Shown here: one piece after another, positions 1-12,394 of the stretch
Position numbering within the stretch: position 1 is the stretch's first letter
Layout: the number at the start of each line of letters is the position of its first letter
Source: Balaenoptera acutorostrata
Taxonomy: Eukaryota > Chordata > Mammalia > Artiodactyla > Balaenopteridae
Length of the DNA stretch: 64,000 nucleotides
Assembly: GCF_949987535.1 (NCBI RefSeq)
Contig: NC_080078.1
Span: forward strand, 52,168,207-52,232,206
Reading direction: 5' to 3'
The notes under the pieces: model-generated
Database searches by the model: none
What the model saw: the letters and a program-made list of their open reading frames with translations, nothing else
Told to the model about the DNA's origin: nothing
Program-made: the position numbers and the translations under genes

Positions 1-548
1 CTTCAGATTAATCCTTATGAAGAAAAAACAGGTCACCTCGAAAAGTAGCATGAAAAAGTTATAACGGTGAAAAAACCCTCAGGTTTTTACAAGTCCTTGT
101 CTCTGATGGAGTGTTTCGCTGTTCAGTATGGTAGCTGTGAGCCGCATGTATCTGCTGAGCACAGAAACTGCGGCCGTTATGAGTGAGAAACTGAATTTTT
201 AATTTTATTTAACTTTAATTTAAAATTAAATTTAAAAATTTATACTTGATCCAGTTACTGAAGAACTTTTTTTTAATGTATGCTTGGAACAACCAGAGTA
301 CATGAATTTTTCTTAGCAACTGTATGTTTTATAAAATCTGAATACAAATCAAGTATTCCCAATAAAAATTTAGTATCTGAATTGAGACATGGTGAAAGTG
401 TAAAATACATGTAAGATTTCAAAGATTAGGTTTGAAAAAGAGCAAAATTATTTTATTATTTTTATATTGATTTCATGTTGAAATGATAATATTTTCGATA
501 TACTGAGTTTAAAATATTCTTAAAATTAATTTCACCAGTTTCATGTTT
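1..548. other. AT-rich intergenic, nothing recognised
   Basis: Low-complexity AT stretches near 190-250 and 440-530. No coding or repeat identity seen. Confidence 0.5.
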
Positions 549-780
549 TTGTTTTTGTTTTTCTTCAAGATCCACTCTTCTAGCTACTTTCAGATATGCA
601 ACACAGCATTATTGACTATAGTCACAATGCTGTACATTATATCCCCATGACTTATTTCATAATTAGAAATTTGTACCTTTTTTGACCCCCTTCACTCACT
701 TCGCCCACCACCTTTTATTTTTTTGAACATGGCTCATGTTATATTTCTGTTGGATGGTGCTGGTCTATAGTTTCTGTCTA
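549..780 (-). repeat. old L1 3'-end fragment
   Basis: The minus strand resembles an ancient L1 3' UTR (GTACAGCATTGTGACTATAG region) and ends in an A-rich tail that appears as T-rich sequence near 549. Diverged; edges approximate. Confidence 0.55.
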
Positions 781-1081
781 AATAGTGATTTGAAGACCCT
801 ACTTGTACTCTATAGGGTGGAGATTATCAAACCTCTGAACCTGAGAGCGTTCAGGATGTGAGCTTTTACGCTGAAAAAACATTGAAGAAATGTGTCAACA
901 ACCCCTCTGATGTTAGTTTTCCTTATAAAAGTCTGGAACAATCTAAACAGTTTTGATTATTTTTCATGTTATTATTTGATCAGTGAACAATCCTTTGGTT
1001 TGTTCTCTTGGTCTGTGTGATGCCCTTCTAGTTGAAGGGTAAAAACATGAATTCTTGAAAATTTTACTTTGAAAAGGAAAA

Positions 1082-1240
1082 GGGATTTCCCTGGCAGTCC
1101 AGTGGAACTCCACGCTTCCACTCTAGGGGGCGTGGGTTCTATCCCTAGTCGGGGAACAAAAATCCCACATGCTGTGTGGCACGGCCAAAAATTATAATAA
1201 TCAAAAATAATAATAATCAATCAATCAATAAAATAAAAAG
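1082..1240 (+). repeat. short tRNA-Glu-derived SINE (CHR type)
   Basis: Starts GGGATTTCCCTGGCAGTCCAG, contains a degraded B box (GGTTCTATCCC), and ends with CACGGCCAAAAATT and an AT-rich (AATA/ATCA) tail. Related AAAAGG(G)AAA sequences flank it. Confidence 0.8.
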
Positions 1241-2368
1241 GGAAATATTCTATTTAATGCAAAATAGGAGATATTGTAGATTGTTTCCAGAAATCTTTTC
1301 ACACTGCATATTTTTGTTGCTGTCTTGTCAATGTTTTCATTTATATATGTCTGATATTTTTATTGAAATAATCTGCCCACCCTGGGAAGCTTCATTTTTA
1401 CTTCATTTCTCCCAGTTTCCAGAGATCTTGATTCTAGAGTCCTTCTTCCTGCTCAGAAGCTGGAAGATACAGTTACAGCAGAAGGTAAATGAGGGCTCGA
1501 GTCTCAAGGGTCCTGCCAAATGGGGGGCTCCGGTCCCACTGGGCCCCCTTCCCCATGGTAGGGACTTCTTCAGAATTTCCTTTTAAGAATTCAAAGGTCC
1601 TCTGGCACAAAGAGATAACAAAACAAAAATATATGACCCTCATTCTGGAAAGCTGAAAATTGCAGGGTTTTTAAAGGACTTCATTGTAAATCTAGCATAC
1701 ACCCTGCAAAGCATTTGCCAGCTTGCTTTCAGCTCTCTTCTCCACACTCCCCTGTCCTCTTCTGCACTGCAGAGGGCTCATCCTGCAAACTACATTTCTC
1801 GGACTTCCCAGCCAATGGGCTTCTGGCCGGATTTGGCCTTTGGGAAACGTGGCCAGGAGACAGGAGATAGAAAGCAAAGGGAAAACAGGGAGAAGCCAGG
1901 GAGTTATCAGCTAGACCTCTCTTTCTTTCTTAAGATGCATCATCTTTGGTAGTGACTTTGTGTCCTGTTTTCCAGCTTTTGTGAAATAGCCCTTAATTCT
2001 ATGACATTATATGGAAAAATTTAGAAAGTGCACACTAATGATTATACATTTATATGTAATATTTTTAATAGATTATAAAAATATATGTTAAAATATGATT
2101 AGGATTGGTGGAGTGGATCAGGGAATGCAATTGGTGTTATGGCTAAAGGGGACCTGATGTTCAACTGTAATGAATATTGTACTTTTTTACAAAACAGAGT
2201 GAAAGGCCACAAACACAAAGAGTTAATAGCTATTAATCCTGGATGGTGGAAAAGAAAAGGAAAAAGAAAAGTCACACTTCTAGATATTTTGGGGGAGAAG
2301 AAATAACTTTACCATAATATATTTTTTCTTTTCTTACTTAAGTTTTTCCAGGAATTATTTAAGTATAA
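1241..2368. other. intergenic, nothing recognised
   Basis: Open frames at 1176-1586 and 1692-1914 have no recognisable domain and overlap on opposite strands, so they are taken as chance. Confidence 0.5.
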
Positions 2369-2880
2369 CTGTATTAGTTTTTATTGCTGCTGCAACAAAT
2401 TACCACAAACTTAGTGGCTTATAACAACACACATTTATCATCTTATAGTTTTGGACATCAGAAGTCTGATACAGGACTCACTGGGCCGAAATCAAGGTGT
2501 CAACAGGGTAGTGATCATTTCTGGAGGCTCTAAGAGAGACTCTATTTCTTGTCTTTTCCAGCTTCTAGAACCAGCCACATTCCTTGGCTTGTGACCTCTT
2601 CCTCCATTTTCAAATCTAGCAAGATTACATGCCTTTCGTCATTCTTCTGTAGTCATATTTCCTTCCGGCTACAACAGGGAAAGATTCTATGATTTTAAGG
2701 ACCCTTGTAATTAGGTTGAGCCTACACAGATAATCCAGAATAACTCCACATTTCAAGATCCTTCACTTCATCACATCTGCAAAGACCATTTTGCCATGTA
2801 AGGAAACATATTCACAAGTTCCAAGGATTAGGATGTGGACATTTTTGAGGAAAGGTCCATTATTCTGACTACCATGATAA
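2369..2880 (+). repeat. ancient interspersed repeat (LTR-like, family not named)
   Basis: Begins TGTATTAGTTTTTATTGCTG and contains ACAAATTACCACAAACTTAG, a sequence common across mammalian genomes. It continues through GGATTAGGATGTGGACAT to about CTACCA. I recognise the repeat but cannot assign the family with confidence. Confidence 0.6.
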
Positions 2881-4269
2881 TGTGCAGAGGGAAGACATCC
2901 TTCGTTTGTAAATTAAAGGCTTTTATAAGCCCCTCTTCCATCTAGCATGCCATCTTTCTGAGAAGACAAAGTTTTTATTCAAGTTCAAGTCCACAGCAGC
3001 GAGGGTGTTCACCTTCTGATTATGCATAGTTGAGCAGGAAACTTGCTGTACATTTTTACAATAGAAGACAATGAGAAATTCACAAGTTCATTAAGATGGT
3101 TTTCATCAGTACAGCAGGCAGATCTCAAATGAAAGTTATTGACAGAGAGCTGTTCTGTAGATCCCCTCAATGAAAAGACAAGCATCATTTGGTCTAATTG
3201 TTGCTTAGCCATAGCAAAACATTGGGACTGTAATGACAAAACAGTTCAATGAGATATTACATTTTGCACTGGTTGCAGTGGTTCTGCTGAAAACAGGTTC
3301 TGGTTCTGCTGAACCAGGATTTTGCTGAACTGGTTAGTCGTCTAGAAACTGGGGCTTGGAACTAATTATTAGGAAGTGTTAATGTTCTCTGACCTATGAT
3401 GAATAAGCCTTCCTTCCTGAGTAGATTAACTTCTCTTTAAGGAAAGAGCTAATGAAATTTAGAACCTCCCAAGGAGATCATAAGTAGGCATTTGATTAAG
3501 CAAACAAGTTAAAGCAAGAACTTGGTAGATAATCATGAAAATGGTCCTTGCCAAGTTCTTTCCCATTTCATTGAGCAATTGCATTCCTCCAGCAAACAAA
3601 GGACTAACATGTTAAATGTTCAAGAACTTGATGGTTATGCAATCAACCATCAGAAATATTCAAGCTGCCCTTCCAGTTGATCCCGGGTAACTGCTTTTTC
3701 CCATCATCCTTGAAGCATTTGTATAGCTTTTGTCCACTTCATTTCTGGAAAACCATTTTAGCAGGTAGAAATTTTTCCAAAATTTAAGATGCAAGAGAGG
3801 GGACATTTTTCTGATTTTATAACCAAGTCAAATGTAGTCCATCAAGGTTAGCAAAAAGTCTAAGAGTAGTTATTATTTTTCCTCGATTCATCTCTGTTAT
3901 GTGTTAGTGGAAACCAGGAAAAATGGGGGTCTGGCTTCTGGGCTGCCAAGATATATATCGCCCATCCCAAATTGGGCCAGTAAACTGTGGACAGCTGTGT
4001 TGTCAGCACCTGCCTTCTCTAGACCTAGCTGGATACTGTGAACTTCACAGCTGCCCCCAAGGATACAGTGCTTTGTGTTTTAAACTGATTCCCATGAAGC
4101 CTCTCCTTTCTGGGTATTTCCACTTTTGAGGTACAGCATGGAAATTGAGACTTCTATCCTCCCTGGGCTTGAGAAATCCAACCCTGCCCCTGGCCTGGCT
4201 TCTCGGCCTGTGAGGGGGAAGGTGAATCACCTTTTCCTTCAATCATGAGTATTTATTGAATCTTGTCTT
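2881..4269. other. intergenic, nothing recognised
   Basis: A small hairpin CTGGTTC-TGCT-GAACCAG lies at 3300-3317, among repeated GGTTCTGCTGAA units. Otherwise no signal. Confidence 0.5.
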
Positions 4270-4700
4270 AGTGTAGGTCCCCTCTCTTGTAGCAGACCCT
4301 GAGACAAGAATTCAAGTGTAAGTAGTTTACGTGGGAGGCAGTCTCAGGAAATACTAGCAGGGAGTTGTGGAGGTGACACAGAAGGGTAGGCAGCCTTATG
4401 GAGCAAGTTATCACCATGGGTGACTAGAGCTCAAGCCCAGTGGGAAACTCTGGGAGCTGATGTACAAGACTCAGAGTTGACTTATGGATGGGGAGGGAGT
4501 TGGGTTATATATCCACCTGCCTCTAAGCATCACTGGTGGAGGGCTGCCAGCAGTTAATCACCCAGACTGTCCAATCTACTGTGTCTGAGGCCAGGGTGGT
4601 TTTCTGCTGTTTGGGAGGACACCCTCTGGTGAGAGATGAAGATACTGGCAGTTGGTAGTAGAACGAGCTCACATTGCAGTGGCACCACCTGAGGGGCGGT
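4270..4700 (+). repeat. ancient repeat copy A
   Basis: The segment GACCCTGAGACAAGAATTCA, followed by AAGTAGTTTACGTGGGAGG and a GTGGGAAACTCTGGGAG motif, parallels copies at 5866 and 7826 in the same orientation. Family not identified. Confidence 0.5.
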
Positions 4701-5865
4701 AATTCAAAGGCTTGTTATTCCAGCTATGAGGAAGGCACTGAAGTAAGTGCTGTAGAAAAGCTTAGTTACTTCAGTCAATACATGAAGCAGAGCAGCTCTG
4801 TGTTGCTGACTGTATGCTTAGAATGATGCCAAGTGCTGTAGGGGATGCAATAGAAACAGGAAGTATGATGTCCCACTGATTTGAGGGGCTTACTGAATAG
4901 GGAAGATAACCTTGCTTCTACCATTCAACATGGGCAAATGGACAAAATATAAATAGTGCATTGGCATTAGGGGAGGATTGGAATTCTTGGGAAAGGCTTC
5001 ATGGAGAAGGTAGGAAATAAAGGAAGGATAGTGTTTGTAGAAACAAAGCCAAAGCCTATATCATCTGGGGACCAATGAGACAGATGACATGGAGATGGAG
5101 TTAGCCTAGCATGTTGATACATGGTGAACAAGCCCATGAGACCGAGGTTGATGGAACATATTCAAGTGAGTTGGGGTCTCTCTGCTTGACAGGGTAGGGC
5201 AGGGCCAACACTGAGATGTTTGAAGGCCAAACAAAAAAGTCTTGGCTTATTATTGTCCTAAAGATATCAGTCATTGCCTTGAGCCTACAATCCCTCTTGA
5301 AAAAGCCCACCCATGCCCACAGTACTGTTGAAGAAGTGGCTGTGTTGGGGCAGGTGACCCTGCTTCCGAGGCAACATCTGATTGTCATGGAGCAGACACC
5401 TGCCCCAGGTGGGCTAATCAGATTCTGGTGTTTTGAATTTTTCCCCTGGCATTTGGACCTAGGGCACTAAGAGACTGAATTAGTTTGTTCTCTGTAGAGA
5501 CAGGGCAAGGGTTATGTTCCCTTAGTAAGCTGCAGCCATGTTCCAACACAGCACATTAGAGTAAAGCATCGTAGAAAATATTAACTGCAGCAAAAAAGAT
5601 GAGTACAAGTGCTAGGAGAATCAGAGAAGAGAGACTATGTGGCCCCAACACGTTTAAGTTGACTTTCTAATTCCCCCAAGGCCACGGTGTACCTCTGGAA
5701 TGTAAGTCTTTTGTATACTTTCCATCTAAGTTAATTTGAATGGGTTTCTCCTCCTTGGAAATCGAGGACCGTTAACTAAAACAAGATGGTAACCACTAAC
5801 TTGCATATTTCCAGTGCTCTGATTCTCAGTGCTCTGGGTTGAAGTCAGTTGGTGATCCCCAGAAG

Positions 5866-6100
5866 AAAGCCTTGAGACAAGAATCATATTCAAATGGTTT
5901 ATTCAGGAAGGGCTTCAGGGAGACCCTAAAGGAATGGGGGAAACTTGATTGGAAAGGGAAGGAAGCCAAGATGGTGGTGAATTCGCATCCATCGATGGGG
6001 TCTGCAGAGGGCGCTGCAGTGGAAGTCCCGCCTCAGGGCTCCTCCTTCTTCCCTCCGCAACAGATCCCGGCTTCCCCTTTCCCCCTACTGACCTGCACTG
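5866..6100 (+). repeat. ancient repeat copy B (partial)
   Basis: CTTGAGACAAGAATCATATT and GGTTTATTCAGGAAGGGC align with the starts of copies at 4300 and 7826. It diverges downstream into GC-richer sequence. Confidence 0.4.
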
Positions 6101-6502
6101 TCGTGGGCAGGCAGAGGTAGATTAGGCAAGATCATGGCCCTCCACTCGTGTACAGTCCAGTTGAGGGAGACAAACTTGCAAACACATATAGGCGACTAGA
6201 AAAATAGCTGCTGGTGGCGGAGAATAAGAAAATCTACACCCAAAGGAAGTTCTCTGCAAACAGTGAATGATTTAACGTGCATGGGCCGTGCTCCCCCTCA
6301 AACATATTAGAATCACTCAGCAACATAAGCATGGTTGATTTCCTCCCAGGTACTATTTTTAAAAATCTCTTCCAGAAAACAGAAGTTTCTGGAAAATGAC
6401 TGTTGAAGGAAAGTGGTTATAACCTGGCTGGAGCCCAGTTTATACTCCGCAGCCTTGACCCGAGAAAGAGAGTAGTAAATATCAAACCCAACAGCTTGGT
6501 AA

Positions 6503-6955
6503 TATTCCATTGTACATATGCGCCACATTTCCTTATCCATTCGCCTGTCGATGGACACTTAGGTTGCTTCCATGTCCTGGCTATTTTAAATACACCTGCA
6601 ATGAACATTGTGGTATATGTATCTTTTTGAATTATGGTTTTCTCAGGGTATATGCCCAGTAGTGGGATTGCTGGGTCATATAGTAGTTCTATTTTTAGTT
6701 TTTTACATATACACTACCTACTGTAAAATAGATAGCTAGTGGGAAGCAGCTGCATAGCACAGGGAGGTCAGCTCGGTGCTTTGTGACCTCCTAGAGGGGT
6801 GGGATAGGAAGGGTGGGAGGGAGACGCAAGAGGGAGGGGATATGGGGATATATGTACACATATAGCTGATTCACTTTCTTATACAGCAGAAACGAACACA
6901 ACATTGTAAAGCAATTATACTCCAATAAAGATGTTAAAAAAAAAAAAAAAAGCAA
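6503..6955 (+). mobile_element. twin-primed (5'-inverted) L1 insertion
   Basis: 6503 to about 6703 is L1 ORF2 3' sequence in minus orientation. At about 6704 it switches to the plus-oriented L1 3' UTR (ATATACACTACC...), ending CCAATAAAGATG and a poly(A) at 6935-6951. CTTGGTAA flanks the unit at 6495-6502 and 6956-6963; extended to 13 bp the repeats match at 11. This is the classic product of twin priming. No intact frame. Confidence 0.85.
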
Positions 6956-7087
6956 CTTGGTAAGACTGTTGTATGTTTTTCTTTTCTCCCTGAAGGTATG
7001 TTTACTCTTTCAGGGACTAGGAACTTAATTGTTTAAGGTATGTTTGGTCCCGGAGTCTGCCAAGAAAACAGTGGGCATTTGCTTGCG

Positions 7088-7089
<2 letters not shown>

Positions 7090-7140
<51 letters not shown>

Positions 7141-7144
7141 TTTT
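7090..7144. repeat. (AT)n microsatellite followed by T-tract
   Basis: About 21 uninterrupted AT units at 7090-7131, then 13 T. Likely length-polymorphic. A spurious minus-strand open frame reads it as alternating I-Y. Confidence 0.95.
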
Positions 7145-7368
7145 CCCAGTATGGTCTCTATTTAGTGCAGGGTTGGTGAAAGTGTGGACCAGTATCCACA
7201 AGGCTTTCAGGAACCTTAAACTGATAAAGCATAGAGCTTCCTCTTTATTATGAGCAAATGATGTACCATATGATATCATTTAATATTTTATACATATAAG
7301 CAAGTGCTACATACTAGTAAGTGACTATATGAGGAATTAACTATTACCAAAATTTAGTATTTATACTA

Positions 7369-7488
7369 TTTTTTTTTTTTGGCTGTTCCTTGTGGCATGT
7401 AGGATCTTAGTTCCCTTACCAGGGATTGAACCCGTACCCCCTGCACTGGGATTGCAGAGTCTTACCACTGGACAGCCAGGGAAGTCCC
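7369..7488 (-). repeat. short tRNA-Glu-derived SINE, minus orientation
   Basis: A T-tract at 7369-7380, then GGCTGTTCCTTGTGGCATG, ending CCAGGGAAGTCCC. The reverse complement reads GGGACTTCCCTGGCTGTCC with a B-box GGTTCAATCCC. Confidence 0.85.
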
Positions 7489-7799
7489 TCATATGTTTTA
7501 AATAGCACGATATTGGAGTTTAATAAGAACAGTTAATTCAGGGTTCCAATGGAAGTTGGCTTCCACTGAATTTTTCACAGCACTGGAAAACATGCACTGC
7601 TGCTGTGCCCAGGCAGGGAGTACAAACTCCCACGAGGCTTGGTGGAAACACTGGTCAGTGCCTCCCTAGGGGTGTTCTCTATGGTTTTTAATTGCTGTTA
7701 TTCTTTGCTTCCTAACCATCAGTCATTGTTAGTTCAAATTCATCTTCATCTACTTTCCTCCATAGTTGGTTAATTTTCTTATGTGGAAAAATGCTGTTT

Positions 7800-8270
7800 T
7801 AGTATGGGTTTCCCCAGTAGACTCTGAGATAAGGATGTGAATGCAAGTAGTTTATCTGGGGGACGATCCCAGGAACCACTGGAAGGCAAGTGGGGAAGGA
7901 GACAAGGAAGGAAAGAAAACCAATCAAAGGGTGTGCAAATGAGCAGAATTCCTGATGTGGGCAGCTGGGGCTCAGGCCTCTGGGGACTCTCGGGAGACTT
8001 TGCATAACATGCCTCAGTGTTGCCCCACATGAGAGGTGAGGTTTGGGGTATTTATCCAACATTTTCCATTGGATGACTGTTGAGGGCTGCTTCTGGAGGC
8101 ATTGATTCACAGATACCTCCAGCCTGCATGGTGGGTCATGCCCCTGCAGCCAGAGAAAGCCCTCCAGGAGAGTGGCAAGAGATTTATAAGAGGTTGTCAG
8201 TGAGGAGAACAGTTGGAAGAGAGGACCAGCAGGAGCTGGGCAGGACACAGATGCTCTGACAGCGTCTACC
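7800..8270 (+). repeat. ancient repeat copy C
   Basis: ACTCTGAGATAAGGATGTGA and AAGTAGTTTATCTGGGGG, then a CTCTGGGGACTCTCGGGAG motif, match copy A in order and spacing. The minus-strand open frame here is incidental to the repeat. Confidence 0.5.
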
Positions 8271-8711
8271 TGGGATGCAAATGTCCATGAACAGTATTGG
8301 GGGCCCATCAGTGTCTAATCACTTGACTTTAGAACACACGTGTGTTGCATTCAATGCACTATATAAGCCCCAATTGCTAAGTCGTCAGGGAGAACCTTAT
8401 GTTAAGGATGCAATCTTAAAGTTGAAACCCAGAGGATGGGAAGAAGTCAGCCATGTGAAGAGGGGAGAGTGGTCCTGAAGTCTTCTGCATCAGTTTTCCC
8501 ATTTAAATTCTGAGCCTAAACAAGGAAATTTAAATCCTTGATTGCTTGAAGAGTGATTCTTAGCAATCACATTCTTATTCAGAATAAAATTATTTTTAGC
8601 CATCCTGCAGGATAAACTTTCAAATTTTCTATTTGCTACCATTTCAACATCATGTTTCTCTCCTCTAGTCAATTTCTCTTTGTCCACCCATTAGTCTAAT
8701 GGCCTAATCCC

Positions 8712-9412
8712 ACTCTTTTTGCTGCATCTACTGCAACAATGAAGACCATTCTCAAAATCAGACTGTCGACATTCCAGAAAATGTCAACATCACTCTGAAG
8801 GGATGCACAATTATTGAGAAGGGCCCAGAGGCACCCTGTGGAGGGACTTCAATCATATTAATGTAGAACTCAGTCTCCTTGGAAAGAAAAAGATGAGGCT
8901 CCGGGTTGACAAAGGGTGGGAAATAGAAAGTAACTGGCAACGGTTCACGCTATCTGTAGTCGTGTACAGAACATGGTCAAGGGTGTCACACTGGGCTTCC
9001 ATTACAAGATGAAGTCTGTGTATGCTCACTTCCCCATCAACATCATTATTTAGGAGAATGGTTCTCTTGTTGAAGTCTGAAATTTGGGGGATGTGAAAAA
9101 TACATCCACAGGGTTCAAATGAGGCCAGGCATTGCTTGTTTAGTATCTCAAGCCTAGAAAGATGAGTTCATTTTTGAACGAAATGACATTGAACTTGTAT
9201 CAAATTCAGCTGCTTTGATTCAGCAAGCCACAATACTTAAAAACAAGGATATCAGAAAACTTTTGGATGCTACCTCTGTTTCTGAAAAAGGAACAGTTCA
9301 GCAGGCTGATGAATAAGACCTACGTTGTCCAGCTACAGAAGCAGCAAGATGCCAGATAATACTTCAGACTCATCTGTGATATTTTAAAGATGCAATAAAA
9401 GCTCTTGATTGG
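8712..9412 (+). pseudogene. RPL9P: processed pseudogene of ribosomal protein L9 (RPL9, uL6)
   Basis: An intronless copy of the whole RPL9 mRNA. It runs from a CTCTTT-like 5' end and ATG at 8739-8741 to a TAA at 9314-9316. An RPL9-like 3' UTR follows, ending with AATAAA near 9395 and CTCTTGATT. Recognisable coding includes the stretches for [27 protein letters not shown] and NKDIRK. An early 1-nt deletion after MKTIL shifts the frame, a TAG replaces the Q codon in the FPIN(V)VIQENG region, and further small indels follow. It cannot make the protein. It is an LINE-mediated retrocopy; the poly(A) tail has decayed. Confidence 0.9.
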
Positions 9413-10522
9413 CGGAAAAATCCTAATCCCATTTTCACCGGCTGCTCCTTTGAGAGTTCCCATCTTCCATCCTAGATTTTTCTAATCTAGTTCCTTAGAA
9501 AAAAAGACATCTCATTGGAGACACAGAAAATTTCAGCCCCTTCTAAAGATGGTGGGGATGACAATCCAGATACCTGAGGCTGGACTTCTCAAATTTTTTG
9601 AGTTACCAACTTCCCAACTCTGTCTTGCCTCTCAGCTGAAAGGTAATTCCATATCTCTCGGACACTAGTCCTGAAGTTTGTCTTAGGATCTCAATATTCT
9701 GTAAGTAATTATGTGGCATTGAGAAGGACTTAAATGAGTTTATGATTTTTTTCTTGCTATGGAGTCACTGTCAAAATTATCTGAGTCACATTTCTCTTCT
9801 TTGCAATGTAATACACTCCCAAGGGGCACGGGGCTTCAACTTGAGCACCTGCAGTAAGTAGTGCTAGAAAGAAGACTAAAAACTATTAAAAAAAAGAAGC
9901 CATTTCAGATCTCACTTCTTAACAGATTTCCTGAAATCTTATCAACGGAAACAGCATCACTTATCAATATGCAATGGCAGGGTCCCCTTAAATCATACTC
10001 CTCCATTGATGGCATGGCCCTTTTGAGGTGCCTCTGGTAGTTCTAACTTTTGAAAGAATCATTTTCTCCCATATGTATTTGGAGTTGTTGTCTTGTTTGC
10101 ACATGATTGTATTCTATCTTCCAGAGATTTCTCACAATTTTTGTTCCTCTGATGGAAAACCTTATATTTTTCTGCACTATGATGGATTATTTTCATCAAG
10201 TTTTCTTTCATTGCACAGGCTGTATGATGGAAGTAGACACCTGTACTCAGTTTGTAATTTGATACAATTTTAAATAGCCCTTTATATATGACCTATCTGT
10301 TTTTATATCCAGCAACACAAAGTTAGATCTCAATTAAGGCTGAATGAATTAAAATTTTAAATCATTGCTTTGTAAGAAGATTCAACTTAATCATCCATAT
10401 GCAAATTTTAAATATGTGTGTCAAAGGAATTCTAGGTATCTGGTTTCTGACCTTGTATCTTAAATCTTTTATCAACTTAGTTAAATTTGTTTATGTAGTG
10501 CTGAGTAGCAGGGAAGAAAAAG
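9413..10522. other. intergenic between RPL9 pseudogene and Tigger
   Basis: No repeat or coding identity recognised. The 81-codon frame at 10028 looks random. Confidence 0.45.
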
Positions 10523-10524
10523 TA

Positions 10525-11474
10525 CAGTAAGTCCCCTACATATGAATGAGTTCCATTCCGAGAGTGCTTTCATAAGTCCAATTTGTTCTTAAGTTCACCA
10601 AAGTTAGCCTAGGTACCCAACAAACACAATTGGCTATAAAGTACTGTACTGTAATAGGTTTATAATACTTCTCACACAAATAATACATAAAAAACAAACA
10701 AACACAAAATAGGTTTACGATACTTTTAACACAAATAATACATAAAAAACGAACACAAAAAATAAAACATTTTTAATCTTACAATACAGTACCTCGAAAA
10801 GTACAGTACAACAGCTGGCATACAGGGGCTGGCGTCAAGTGAACAGGCAAGAAGAGTTACTCACTGGAGGAGGGAGAGGAGGTGGGAGATGGTAGAGTTG
10901 AAGGATCATCAGCAATAGGAGACGGAGGGTAAGCTGCAATTTCACTCATGCCTGATGTGGATGACACAGGTTCTGGTTCCTTGCTGGATTCAATTCTATC
11001 TACCCTCTTGAAGAAATGATCCAGTGATGTCTGGGTAGTAGCTCTTTTTTTTCCTCGTCATAGATGACACGGTAGAACTGGATTGCATTTCCTGCATCAT
11101 GAATCTCTTCGGTTCTTCAGTTACTATAAGAATGAGTGACATCTACCATCTTTTCACCTCGCTCCACTCTCTCAATTATTTTCACTTTTGTTTCCATCGT
11201 TATCGCTTAGTGCTTCTTAGCAGTACCAGCTACATCACCTCTGTTTTTACGCTTGCTTCCGGACATCCTGGGCTTAAAATAAAGATACTGTACTATTGTA
11301 CTTTATACAGTACTGTACAGTAAAGTACACAAAAGCACAACCACTTGTAGAGGATGCACATATGTGACAATGTACACCAGACACGTGTATTAACTTACAT
11401 GTTTGGATATGTGAACGCACGTTCGCATCTTTGGAAGTTCGCAACTTGAAGGTTCCTATGTAGGGGGCTTACTG
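10525..11474 (-). mobile_element. internally deleted Tigger-like (TcMar) DNA transposon
   Basis: Terminal inverted repeats CAGTAAGTCCCCTACATA and TATGTAGGGGGCTTACTG bound a 950-bp element, flanked by TA dinucleotides at 10523-10524 and 11475-11476. On the minus strand a relic of the transposase N terminus is readable (ITMETKVKIIERVERGEKM), a helix-turn-helix segment. It jumps directly to a C-terminal-like remainder with stops. Autonomous Tiggers are about 2.4 kb, so roughly the central half is missing. Inactive. Confidence 0.85.
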
Positions 11475-11476
11475 TA

Positions 11477-12394
11477 ATATATAAGCATATCATCCCATGA
11501 CTACAACAGAAAAATAAAACCGTCCAAAGCTATAAACCAGTATTTTAATCTGCATATAAATCCTGCTTAAAACTTGTCCTCCAGTGTTTTTTTTTTTCAG
11601 CCTTTAAAAAGAATACTTCTAGTGACAGCAAACTCATTATCCCCTCACGAAGCAATCCAAACCAGTTTCAGAAAGTTCTAATCATTAAAGGAAAAAAAAG
11701 CCTTCAGCAGCCAAATGATAGACAGGTGTAAACACTGTGCTAAAAAATTTGGATAGCTTTCAGTGTCAGTCACCTTGATTAGGAGAACTCTGCAAACCAC
11801 ATTAGCAATTCCAGTCGACAACAAAATTGATATTGAACCTCTACATACCTTGGCATTTGTAAGTCCTCATCCCCTATCCAACATTTGTTTATTCAGCAAA
11901 TGTGTACCCATTTGGGTAACTGTCTTGTTAATATACTATGAATGACTATGATTTAGTAAGTACATTGTTCAGAATATATTTATTCTACTTTCAACTTGCA
12001 GCTCAGATAAATCATCATGACCCAAAGTATTTTTCTAGTTCTTCTGCAGTGGTCACATTGCCCTAAAAGGGTCTTCAAGCCATTCCTCTCCATGAGTGAT
12101 ATAGCATATGTCCCTATTACCTGACTTCAATTATAGTGTTGGGATCTTACCCAGGTCTTATATGATGATCCCTTTGGAGCAGGATCCAAAATATATTCTT
12201 ATTTGTCTTGTTTAATCTCATATCAAAGGAGATCATCAAGGTAAGTCTTGAGATATTGTCTTATCAACAATTTGGCTGGCATGATCAATATCCAAGTTTA
12301 ATCCCTAAGTGGCACATGGAGGGGTAAGGAATATTCTAAACCTCCTTGACATTCCTGACATTGATTGCTACGGCTGCCTTCACTCCAGTCCTCT
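11477..12394. other. intergenic, nothing recognised
   Basis: AT-rich unique-looking sequence. No domain in the short frames. Confidence 0.45.

Noticed and set aside
6503..6955. Genomic inversion between two separate L1s
   Set aside because: One target duplication encloses both pieces, which fits twin priming in a single insertion.
7025..7279. 84-codon minus-strand frame
   Set aside because: It depends on translating the AT microsatellite.
8758..8940. 60-codon minus-strand frame
   Set aside because: Antisense shadow of the RPL9 pseudogene.
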